14,442 bases of DNA, taken from an uncultured Lachnospiraceae bacterium (GTDB lineage Bacteria > Bacillota > Clostridia > Lachnospirales > Lachnospiraceae). The stretch lies in the NCBI GenBank assembly GCA_910577655.1, contig CAJTOW010000050.1, positions 1 through 14,442 of the forward strand. The letters are read 5' to 3'. The notes beneath the pieces were generated by a model, which did not search any database, had not been told where the DNA came from, and saw only the letters and a list, made by a program, of their open reading frames with translations. The translations under genes and the position numbers were made by a program. Of this stretch, positions 7,156 through 13,647 are shown piece after piece; the first letter of the stretch is position 1; each line of letters opens with the position of its first letter.

Positions 7156-8121
7156 TTAGCCCTGATATGTCTCTGCGGCCTGAACCACTTTTGCAATCCT
7201 CTCAAGGCTGATCTCTGTGGGCAGCGTACAGTCAGCTCCCAGCAGAAAGTTTCTGGTGCCATGTTCCCTTAGAAGCCTGTGAACCTGCCTCTCGATATCC
7301 TCCATTGTTCCGCCTGTCAGGACTCCGTCCCGGTCGTCCAGACCTCCCAGAATCACCCGGTCCGCGCCAAACAACTGCCGTCCTTCCTCTAATGAAAGAT
7401 TATCTTCATAAATGCCCCAGTTTATAACTTTAGAAGGATATCCCACATAGCGGGAAAGATTCAGATGGTCCTTGCACATATGGAGTACATTAAAACAAGG
7501 AGCCTTCTTATCATATTTTTCCAGCAGCTTCATCTCATACGGTTTAAAAAATGTCTCAAACTCTTCATCCGTCATCATGGCTGTCTCTCCACCCAGAGAA
7601 GCGAAGTACAAACCATCTGCACCTGCCTCCAGACAGGCACCGCACAGATAATCCAGATATCCGGCAATCACCTCCATACCATGGCGGAAAGCCTCCGGAT
7701 CCTCCCGAAGATGACGGGTCAGCGCCTGCTTGTCCTGATCATACAAGGCGCCTCCTCCCAGATAGTGAAAGGCCGACGCCACCATTCCGTGGATAGTGGC
7801 CAGCACGACCGCTTCCTTATTCACTTTCTCACATACTGTATGTATCAGATCCAACTGGCGCCGGATAAAAGGAGCATCATGGGGAATCTCTTTCAGCCGT
7901 CCCCAGTCCGCGGCATCATGAAGCCCAGGATGATCCGGCAGGCTGTTTTCATTCATTACCTTGCACAAGTCTGTTCTGCTTTTCTCAAAAAATTCCAAAT
8001 GGCGTCTGACCGCCCCTTCTCCCGCTTCAAATCCAGGTGGAAAATGAAGCCAGAATCCAACTGGCACCCGGTCCGGTTCCTTTCCGGATACGGCAGCCAG
8101 TACCCGCTCCCGCTTGTTCAT
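7156..8121 (-). CDS. UroD/MtaA-superfamily protein, probable zinc-dependent methyltransferase
   Basis: A 321-residue member of the uroporphyrinogen decarboxylase-like (beta/alpha)8 superfamily, which also contains the corrinoid-linked methyltransferases MtaA, MtbA and CmuA. True UroD makes coproporphyrinogen; MtaA-type enzymes move methyl groups between corrinoid protein and thiol using zinc. Here a His-X-Cys pair (His214, Cys216 in LHMCKD) is followed 82 residues later by Cys298 in GADCTLP, matching the zinc-ligand pattern of MtaA rather than UroD, so methyltransferase is the better guess (inference). The N-terminus KRERVLAAVSGKEPDRVPVGFW is typical of the superfamily. The start at 8121 is preferred over 8145 because AAAGGAGGG lies 7 nt before it. 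It is the first gene of the operon, directly behind the regulated promoter; no corrinoid-binding protein gene is in the window. Specific substrate unknown. Confidence 0.85.
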   Translation of the reverse strand: MNKRERVLAAVSGKEPDRVPVGFWLHFPPGFEAGEGAVRRHLEFFEKSRTDLCKVMNENSLPDHPGLHDAADWGRLKEIPHDAPFIRRQLDLIHTVCEKVNKEAVVLATIHGMVASAFHYLGGGALYDQDKQALTRHLREDPEAFRHGMEVIAGYLDYLCGACLEAGADGLYFASLGGETAMMTDEEFETFFKPYEMKLLEKYDKKAPCFNVLHMCKDHLNLSRYVGYPSKVINWGIYEDNLSLEEGRQLFGADRVILGGLDDRDGVLTGGTMEDIERQVHRLLREHGTRNFLLGADCTLPTEISLERIAKVVQAAETYQG

Positions 8122-8145
8122 TAAAAACCCTCCTTTTTTAATCAT

Positions 8146-8182
8146 GTTATTAATGTTTTATTGATGTATTATTAATATTATC
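8146..8182. promoter_or_regulatory. Putative GntR operator at the catabolic operon promoter
   Basis: AT-rich element TATTATTAATATTATC (8167-8182) just past the predicted start point of the UroD-like operon, plus the half-site GTTATTAAT (8146-8154). The 16-mer matches 15 of 16 bases of the element at the gntR promoter, and the half-site recurs there as its inverse, ATTAATAAC. Position and duplication suggest binding sites for the GntR protein; this is inference, since AT-rich palindromes can arise by chance. Confidence 0.5.
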
Positions 8183-8192
8183 AGATAGGTTT

Positions 8193-8221
8193 ATAATAGC
8201 ACCCGAAAGAAACATTGTCAA
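8193..8221 (-). promoter_or_regulatory. Predicted promoter of the UroD-Liv-SDR operon
   Basis: Minus strand: consensus -35 TTGACA (8221-8216), 17-nt spacer, -10 TATTAT (8198-8193, one mismatch). The predicted start is near 8186, with a leader of about 65 nt to the ATG at 8121. The AT-rich operator-like element lies directly downstream, a position suited to repression. Confidence 0.7.
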
Positions 8222-8313
8222 CAAGTTTCTTCAATTCGGCCAAATTTTCTTGAATAATACTCTATTTTTTTGTATCAAAGTAACAAACACTTTTTATTTA
8301 GCTCTCTTTTTAA

Positions 8314-8342
8314 TTGACAGATAATCCTTTGCTGATTATAAT
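8314..8342 (+). promoter_or_regulatory. Predicted promoter of the gntR regulator gene
   Basis: Perfect consensus -35 TTGACA (8314-8319), 17-nt spacer and -10 TATAAT (8337-8342). The predicted start is near 8349, immediately before the palindromic element at 8350-8365. Such a strong promoter would be expected to need repression. Confidence 0.8.
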
Positions 8343-8366
8343 TAATAACATATTATTAATAATATC
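8341..8366. promoter_or_regulatory. Putative GntR operator at its own promoter
   Basis: A perfect 16-bp palindrome, ATATTATTAATAATAT (8350-8365), starts at the predicted +1 of gntR and is preceded by the half-site ATTAATAAC (8341-8349), which overlaps the -10. The arrangement fits autorepression by the GntR protein. Confidence 0.5.
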
Positions 8367-8397
8367 AATCTTTTAAAAATTAGGAGGAATGGTTAGA

Positions 8398-9054
8398 ATG
8401 GCTGACAATACGCTCAAATCCCGCATTTACAATGCGATCTGGAATGATATTATTGATGGCGTATATGACTGGAACTATGTATTTAATGAGAAGAATCTGG
8501 CTGAAATGTACAAAGTAAGTAAATCACCTATCCGCGATGCCCTACTAGAGCTGTGCAAGGACAATATCCTGCGCAGCATTCCCCGGTATGGCTATGAGAT
8601 CGTCCTGATCCCTGAAAAACAACTACGGGAGATGATCGAGATGCGGGTCATGATCGAAACATCCGGTATCCGCAAGTGCTTCTCCCTTCTGGGCCAGAGA
8701 GAATTTGATTCCATCCGGGAGGCCAATTTAAGAAGCCGCCTGCTGCTGATGGATAAAAATACTACTGCCCGTCAGTTGTGGGAGGATAACATGCAGTTCC
8801 ACAGACAGCTCTACTCCTTTTCCAACAATGAGTTCGGAACCACCCTGCTGGAACGGTGTATGCAGATGCAGACCATGGCCTATGTGCAGCTCTACCGCTT
8901 TACCATAGACGCCAACAAGGTTATGACCACATCTTCCCACGAAAGCATAGAACAACTGATTATTAACGGGGATCTGGAAGGAACCGTACATGCTTTGCAG
9001 AGGGATATCTGCTCGATTCAGCCTATTGTTTTTTTCAGCGAAGAAACTACATAA
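8398..9054 (+). CDS. GntR-family transcriptional regulator, FadR/FCD subfamily
   Basis: Cytoplasmic DNA-binding regulator of 218 residues. The N-terminal winged helix-turn-helix spans about residues 5-70, with the recognition region LAEMYKVSKSPIRDALLEL (34-52) and the wing around IPRYGYEIVLI (61-71). From about 75 to 210 there is an all-helical FCD ligand domain; His135 in the NMQFH motif and His181 are at positions that usually hold metal ligands, so a carboxylate-type effector is likely. The ATG at 8398 is preferred over 8389 because the AGGAGG at 8382-8387 is only 1 nt from the latter and 10 nt from the former. It is divergent from the UroD-Liv-SDR operon, across a gap with paired promoters and operator-like repeats, so it probably controls both. 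The effector may be the transported compound (inference). Confidence 0.92.
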   Translation: MADNTLKSRIYNAIWNDIIDGVYDWNYVFNEKNLAEMYKVSKSPIRDALLELCKDNILRSIPRYGYEIVLIPEKQLREMIEMRVMIETSGIRKCFSLLGQREFDSIREANLRSRLLLMDKNTTARQLWEDNMQFHRQLYSFSNNEFGTTLLERCMQMQTMAYVQLYRFTIDANKVMTTSSHESIEQLIINGDLEGTVHALQRDICSIQPIVFFSEETT

Positions 9055-9065
9055 AGAAAATAGAA

Positions 9066-9115
9066 AAATGGTCTGGAACGGCGCACCTATACGGACGCAC
9101 TGCTCCAGACCATTT
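9066..9115 (-). terminator. Intrinsic terminator of the Na/Pi cotransporter gene
   Basis: Perfect 12-bp inverted repeat, AAATGGTCTGGA (9066-9077) and TCCAGACCATTT (9104-9115), with a 26-nt loop that can pair further inside. Read on the minus strand it is followed by a U-rich run (ATTTTTCTATTTTCTTT), so it suits the cotransporter gene ending at 9180. It lies only 11 nt past the gntR stop and may also limit convergent transcription. Confidence 0.65.
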
Positions 9116-9179
9116 ATGAAATGGACAAGTTCCAGGCTTTCTGCACCATGGCTGACTGCCAGGATATTCTCCCTTTAAA

Positions 9180-10985
9180 CTACTCGCCTGCATGCTGTGA
9201 CTGCAGATACTGAAAATATGTATCATGGGTATTCCGGTACACCCGGTTGAACTCTTCATCACTTCCGGAATGCAGCATGGAGATGTAGTCATGAACCTGA
9301 TGATGGATCCCCGGGATGGCTCTGGCTACGGTAGCCACACCTACATTGGAACAGACATCAGAGATCCTCTCTGCCTCGGAAAGCAGATTGAAAAATTCCG
9401 GTCCGTTGAATACTCCGCACTGGCCGCTGCGCAGACGCTCCAGATGGTTTTCCTTAAGCACGTTTACCATATCATCCACCACCTGTTCCAAAGGTTCAAT
9501 CTGCCGGGCCTCAGTCAGATTCTGCTTCCGGAAGGCCTCTCCGGTATGGTTGAGGATCGTCTCCAGCAGCTCCCACAGCACCTTCAGCTCCGACAAGGCA
9601 TCCTTGGAAAACGCACTTTCCTTTCCATTAAGCTCTGCGGCGATCTCCGCGATATTTAAGGCATGGTCGCCCAGGCGCTCAAACTCCGTAATAGCTGAAA
9701 AATAGTAATTCATGATTTCCACGTGGTAGTGGGATGTGATGGTGGCGGAGATATCGACCAGGTAATTGCTCACCCGGTCTGCCATGGCATCAATATAATC
9801 CTCGTCCTCCTCCACCAGCTTCATCATTTCCGGATCATATCTGGTTACCATATCAAACGCACGGCTGATATTGGTCCTGGCCAGCTGGCACATGACCAGC
9901 AGCACATCATAGCAGCGGCCGAAGGCCACAGCCGGGGTACTGATGAATACCGGATTGAGGGCATCCAGCATCTCGTCGTACTTGCCCGCTGCTACAGGCT
10001 CATCCTTCACAAGCTTGTGACTAAGCTTCTCGTAAATCCCCACAAACGGAAGCAGCAAAACCGCACATACCAGGTTGAAGACCGTATTGGCATTGGCGAT
10101 GCCGCCGGAGTAGATCGCCTGGTTCCAGAAGCCGTCCAGCAGACCTGCATGGTGAATGAGCGCTACCACCGTCAGGATCATGACGGATTTGCTGAGGTTG
10201 TACAGGATATTTACCACACCGACCCTTCTGGCCTCCGGTTTGGCACCGATATTGCAGACGATGGCCGTGGTCACACAGTCACCCAGATAGATACCCACCA
10301 GAACCGCGTAGATCTCCCCGAAGGTCAGCTGGCCTGATGTAGAAAAAGCCTGCAGGATACCTACTGTAGCCGAAGAACTTTGCACCACAAAAGCAACCCC
10401 TGCCCCGCACAGATAGCCAAGCAGAGGATTGTCCCCCAACTTTGAAAACAATTCTTCGACGATTCCGCTGTCCGACAAGACGCCTACCGCATCCGACATA
10501 TTCAAAAGTCCGGAAAACAGAATGCCGAAACCGACGATAATCTGGCCGGCCTTGCCTGAATCCCTGGACTTTATTCCCATAATAATGATAATGCCAATGA
10601 TCAGGGCCAGAGGTGCCAGGGTTGACGGCTTCAAGAACTGGAGAAAGGATGTGCCCGAGGAATCCAGGTCCAGCAGCCTGATGATCTGGCCGGTAACCGT
10701 GGTGCCCACATTGGCACCGATGATAATCCCCAGTGACTGGCGCAGGGAGATAATCCCCGCACCCACAAGACCAGAAGTAAGAACAATGGTTGCCGTAGAG
10801 GACTGGACCACTGCCGTCACCGCCAGCCCCAGAAGGAACGCCTTAACCGGCGTGCCGGTGATCCGCTCCATAGCCTTTTTCAGGGTTCCGGAGGAGCTGG
10901 CTTTCAGCCCGTCTCCCATCATACGCATTCCATAAAGGAACATGGCCAGCCCGCCAAAAAGTGTGATTACATTAAAAATATTCAT
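9180..10985 (-). CDS. Na+/phosphate cotransporter family protein with PhoU-like domain
   Basis: Membrane protein of 601 residues predicted to carry phosphate with sodium. The N-terminal half (about 1-325) holds two inverted Na/Pi-cotransporter repeats, each marked by the QSS motif: VVQSSTATIVLTSG (about 59-72) and VVQSSSATVGILQ (about 200-212), with GANVGTTVTGQ and GDCVTTAIVCNIGA as the paired downstream elements. The C-terminal part (about 340-560) is a soluble helical PhoU-like domain, the usual bacterial layout of this family. A GTG at 10991 is in frame, but the ATG at 10985 has AGGCAGG 5 nt before it and is preferred. It is a single gene with its own promoter, divergent from the second LIV system and convergent with gntR. 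True phosphate transport, as opposed to another anion, is not proven by sequence. Confidence 0.93.
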   Translation of the reverse strand: MNIFNVITLFGGLAMFLYGMRMMGDGLKASSSGTLKKAMERITGTPVKAFLLGLAVTAVVQSSTATIVLTSGLVGAGIISLRQSLGIIIGANVGTTVTGQIIRLLDLDSSGTSFLQFLKPSTLAPLALIIGIIIIMGIKSRDSGKAGQIIVGFGILFSGLLNMSDAVGVLSDSGIVEELFSKLGDNPLLGYLCGAGVAFVVQSSSATVGILQAFSTSGQLTFGEIYAVLVGIYLGDCVTTAIVCNIGAKPEARRVGVVNILYNLSKSVMILTVVALIHHAGLLDGFWNQAIYSGGIANANTVFNLVCAVLLLPFVGIYEKLSHKLVKDEPVAAGKYDEMLDALNPVFISTPAVAFGRCYDVLLVMCQLARTNISRAFDMVTRYDPEMMKLVEEDEDYIDAMADRVSNYLVDISATITSHYHVEIMNYYFSAITEFERLGDHALNIAEIAAELNGKESAFSKDALSELKVLWELLETILNHTGEAFRKQNLTEARQIEPLEQVVDDMVNVLKENHLERLRSGQCGVFNGPEFFNLLSEAERISDVCSNVGVATVARAIPGIHHQVHDYISMLHSGSDEEFNRVYRNTHDTYFQYLQSQHAGE

Positions 10986-11076
10986 ACGCACCTGCCTGTA
11001 AATTGATCAGTTTTAAAATTCATCCCTCTTAATTTTAAAAAGATTTTATCTTGATTTTACTAGACTTTTAAATAAA

Positions 11077-11105
11077 ATGCTATATCTTTTTTCGATAATT
11101 GTCAA
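11077..11105 (-). promoter_or_regulatory. Predicted promoter of the Na/Pi cotransporter gene
   Basis: Minus strand: -35 TTGACA (11105-11100), 17-nt spacer, -10 TAGCAT (11082-11077, four of six). The predicted start is near 11070, with a leader of about 85 nt. The -35 is perfect and the -10 weak, so activation may be needed. I saw no clear Pho-box-like direct repeats. Confidence 0.5.
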
Positions 11106-11130
11106 ATCCTTACATTTTTTGAACTTTTTC

Positions 11131-11158
11131 TTGAATTTTCCGTAGATTCTGCTATAAT
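11131..11158 (+). promoter_or_regulatory. Predicted promoter of the second LIV transporter operon
   Basis: -35 TTGAAT (11131-11136), 16-nt spacer, and -10 TATAAT (11153-11158) preceded by TGC, making an extended TGN -10. The predicted start is near 11165. It is back to back with the cotransporter promoter in the same 353-nt gap. Confidence 0.7.
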
Positions 11159-11164
11159 AGAATG

Positions 11165-11338
11165 CGTGTTTTTCCAGCAAAGACAACTGTCTTTTATGGA
11201 TAGACAAATTTGTGTATAGTCCCTGCTTCCTCCCTGTCCCGTATAAAAGGATACGCAGAACGCGTGACCAGCATCCTCAAAAACACCAGAGCAGGTAACG
11301 GAAATCCAGGTACATACCAAAAAAGGAGGAAAAATATT
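11165..11338 (+). other. Long 5' leader (about 174 nt) of the second LIV operon
   Basis: The leader contains a small hairpin, AAAGAC/GTCTTT (11179-11194), ending in TTTT, and a second short one formed by CGTAT and ATACG around 11240-11255. An in-frame start at 11210 would extend the binding protein, but it lacks a ribosome site, and the upstream translation does not resemble a signal peptide. I recognise no known riboswitch. The final 20 nt carry AAAAGGAGGA for the gene at 11339. Confidence 0.4.
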
Positions 11339-12499
11339 ATGAAAATCAGGAAAATCCTGGCTGCAGCCATGGCTGCATGTCTTGTTGCCGGCTCCCTTGC
11401 AGGCTGCGGCAAAAAGGCAGATGACAAAGTAATCAAGATCGGCGTATTTGAGCCCACCACCGGTGAGAATGGCGGCGGCGGTTTCCAGGAGGTTCTGGGA
11501 ATCCGTTACGCCAACCAGATGCATCCGACCGTGACCATCGGCGGAGAGGAATATAAGGTAGAGCTGGTAGAGGTTGACAATAAGTCCGACAAGACCGAGG
11601 CAGTCAACGCCGCACAGAAGCTTGTCAGCGAGAAGGTAAGCGTGGTTCTGGGAAGCTACGGCTCCGGCGTGTCCATCGCTGCCGGACAGATCTTTGCAGA
11701 TGCCAAGCTCCCGGCTATCGGCTGCTCCTGCACCAACCCCCAGGTAACCGAGGGCAACGACTTCTACTTCCGCGTATGCTTCATCGACCCCTTCCAGGGT
11801 ACTGTGATGGCTAACTATGCTTTCCAGAATGGTGCCAAAAGCGCCGCGGTCATCACCCAGCTGGGCGATGACTACTCTTCTGGCCTTGGTTCCTTCTTTA
11901 AAGATGCATTTGCCAAGCTGGGCGGCAATATCGTCAGCGAGGAGCAGTTCCAGACCAACCAGACCGATTTCAAGGCGATCCTGACCAATATCAAGGCCGC
12001 CAACCCGGACATTATCTTCGCTCCGTCCTCCATCACCACGGCCCCCCTGATCATCAAGCAGGCCCGTGAGCTTGGCATCACCGCTGTCATCGCTGCCGGT
12101 GATACCTGGGAGAACTCCACCATCATTGAGAATGCCGGTGCCGATTCCGAGGGTGTGGTACTCTCCACCTTCTTCGACGAGGCAGAGCCGGCCAATGATG
12201 AAGCCGCTGCTTTCATCGATGGCTTCAAGAAATATCTGGCAGAGAACAAGCAGGAGGAGATCATCCCGGCTGTATCTGCCCTGGGCTACGACTCCTATCT
12301 GGCTGCCATCAAGGCCATTGAGACTGCCGGCTCCACCGATACCACCGCTATCCGCGATGCCTTAAAGGGGATCCAGATCGACGGCGTGACCGGAAGCATT
12401 ACTTTCAATGAGACCGGAGATGCAAATAAGGATATCGCATTTATCAAGACCATCAAGGACGGTAAGTTCCAGTTCCTGACCACTACGACGGTAGAATAA
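11339..12499 (+). CDS. livJ: LIV-type ABC importer substrate-binding lipoprotein, second system
   Basis: Ligand receptor for the LIV-type importer whose permeases follow. The 386-residue product begins with a short basic lipoprotein signal and lipobox LAGC (Cys23), then KIGVFEPTTGENGGGG, the typical mature start of Leu/Ile/Val-binding proteins, and runs as a full two-lobed type I binding fold ending GKFQFLTTTTVE. The segment VVLGSYGSGVSIAAGQIF (about 101-118) matches the ligand-contacting loop of the family. The start at 11339 follows AAGGAGGA by 7 nt. Codons are strongly biased (CTG, ATC, GGC, AAG dominate), as in highly expressed genes, unlike the first binding protein at 2453-3694. The two receptors are clearly diverged paralogues, not a recent duplication. 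Branched-chain amino acids are the likeliest ligands, unproven. Confidence 0.93.
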   Translation: MKIRKILAAAMAACLVAGSLAGCGKKADDKVIKIGVFEPTTGENGGGGFQEVLGIRYANQMHPTVTIGGEEYKVELVEVDNKSDKTEAVNAAQKLVSEKVSVVLGSYGSGVSIAAGQIFADAKLPAIGCSCTNPQVTEGNDFYFRVCFIDPFQGTVMANYAFQNGAKSAAVITQLGDDYSSGLGSFFKDAFAKLGGNIVSEEQFQTNQTDFKAILTNIKAANPDIIFAPSSITTAPLIIKQARELGITAVIAAGDTWENSTIIENAGADSEGVVLSTFFDEAEPANDEAAAFIDGFKKYLAENKQEEIIPAVSALGYDSYLAAIKAIETAGSTDTTAIRDALKGIQIDGVTGSITFNETGDANKDIAFIKTIKDGKFQFLTTTTVE

Positions 12500-12517
12500 T
12501 GGAACCATTCCGTGACC

Positions 12518-12690
12518 GTCCGGCTTGTCCGGACAGTCCCCCCGTTCCACCGCCTGCACCGGACAGAGGCCGCATTCACTGCACCTCTGTCCGTCTGGCG
12601 TTATCCGTTTCGGATGCCACAGCGCCCCGCCGGCCTGCGCCATCCTGGCCGGATAATCCATTGCGCCCTGCCGGCCCGTGAACCCTCACG
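12518..12690 (+). repeat. Run of five hairpins in the livJ-livH gap
   Basis: The 256-nt GC-rich gap contains five successive perfect inverted repeats: GTCCGG/CCGGAC (12518-12534, 5-nt loop); CGGACAGAGG/CCTCTGTCCG (12560-12593, 14-nt loop); ATCCG/CGGAT (12603-12615, 3-nt loop); CCGGCC/GGCCGG (12630-12652, 11-nt loop); and CGTGA/TCACG (12677-12690, 4-nt loop). Only a short T run (12715-12719) follows. They probably protect the abundant livJ message 3' end and reduce read-through to the permease genes; short frames crossing the region look non-coding. Confidence 0.6.
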
Positions 12691-12755
12691 TGGATTCTTC
12701 TGCCATGCAGCAATTTTTACGAAAACATTGATTTCACATTAGGAGGCAGATTTTT

Positions 12756-13637
12756 ATGAGCTTCACAATCTTTCTACAGCAATGCCTCACCGGGATCTCC
12801 CTTGGCGGCGCCTATGCGCTGATTGCCATCGGCTATACCCTGGTCTACGGCATTCTCCGCCTGATCAATTTCGCCCACGGCGATATCTTCATGATGGCGG
12901 GATATTTTATGATCTTTGCAATGGCCAGCCTTCCCTGGTTCATTGCCATCCCGGTGACTCTGGCCGTCACCGTAATCCTGGGCGTATCCATTGAACGGGT
13001 GGCCTACCGGCCTTTGCGCTCCGCTCCCAGGATGTCCGTGATGATCTCGGCCATCGGAGTGTCCTATCTGCTGCAGAACCTGGCCACCTATCTGTTCACG
13101 GCCCTTCCCAAAGGCTATCCGGAGATTCCTTTTCTGAAGAAAATATTCCAGATCGGCGGACTCTCCGCTTCCTTTGTGACCTTCCTGACCCCGGGGCTGA
13201 CCCTGGTCCTGGTATATCTTCTGATCGTGCTGATCAACCACACCAAGATCGGTATGGCCATGCGGGCCGTGTCCAGGGACTATGAGACCGCATCCCTTAT
13301 GGGCATCAAGATCAACCGCACTATCTCCTTCACCTTCGCCGTAGGCTCTCTGCTGGCCGGGGTCGGTTCCATCCTGTATTTCACGGACCGTATGACCGTG
13401 TTTCCCTTCTCCGGCTCCCTGCCCGGGCTGAAATGCTTCGTGGCGGCGGTATTCGGCGGCATCGGAAGCATCCCGGGAGCTGTCATCGGCGGCTTCATCC
13501 TGGGACTGGGCGAGACCGCCCTGGTGGCCATGGGACAGTCCACCTTCAGTGATGCATTTACCTTTATTCTGCTGATCGTCATGCTTCTCATCCGCCCCAC
13601 CGGCCTGTTTGGTGAGAAGACAACCGATAAAGTGTGA
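12756..13637 (+). CDS. livH: LIV-type ABC importer permease LivH, second system
   Basis: Inner-membrane permease of 293 residues with about eight membrane segments. Family landmarks are ALIAIGYTLVYGILRLINFAHG (within 21-42), the coupling loop KIGMAMRAVSRDYETASLMGIK, and GGIGSIPGAVIGG near the C-terminus. The start at 12756 has an AGGAGG site 9 nt upstream (TTAGGAGGCAGA). It lies 256 nt after the binding protein across the hairpin region and 10 nt before livM. It is clearly a paralogue of the LivH at 6196-7080, but well diverged. A long antisense reading frame over it is an artefact of its codon bias. Confidence 0.95.
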   Translation: MSFTIFLQQCLTGISLGGAYALIAIGYTLVYGILRLINFAHGDIFMMAGYFMIFAMASLPWFIAIPVTLAVTVILGVSIERVAYRPLRSAPRMSVMISAIGVSYLLQNLATYLFTALPKGYPEIPFLKKIFQIGGLSASFVTFLTPGLTLVLVYLLIVLINHTKIGMAMRAVSRDYETASLMGIKINRTISFTFAVGSLLAGVGSILYFTDRMTVFPFSGSLPGLKCFVAAVFGGIGSIPGAVIGGFILGLGETALVAMGQSTFSDAFTFILLIVMLLIRPTGLFGEKTTDKV

Positions 13638-13647
13638 GGTGGCCGAC

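Noticed and set aside
7156..8121. Assignment as haem-pathway uroporphyrinogen decarboxylase (hemE)
   Set aside because: The His-X-Cys...Cys motif, shorter length and lack of haem-pathway neighbours favour the methyltransferase branch of the superfamily.
7465..8124. 219-codon open frame antisense to the UroD-like gene
   Set aside because: No RBS, no domain; the sense frame carries superfamily motifs along its full length.
8146..8366. CRISPR-like or tandem repeat reading of the AT-rich repeats
   Set aside because: Only two copies, nearly 170 nt apart, positioned at promoters; no regular spacer-repeat structure occurs anywhere in the window.
9067..9227. Protein-like open stretch after gntR containing LLQTIYEMDKFQAF
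   Set aside because: It has no good start or RBS, overlaps the terminator stem and then the antisense of the cotransporter end. It could be a relic, but nothing supports a gene.
11210..11338. Upstream extension of the second binding protein by 43 codons
   Set aside because: The extension precedes a normal lipoprotein signal peptide and lacks an RBS, while the ATG at 11339 has a strong one.
12499..12742. Short proline/arginine-rich open frames in the livJ-livH gap
   Set aside because: They arise from GC-rich inverted repeats, lack ribosome sites and show no protein-like composition.
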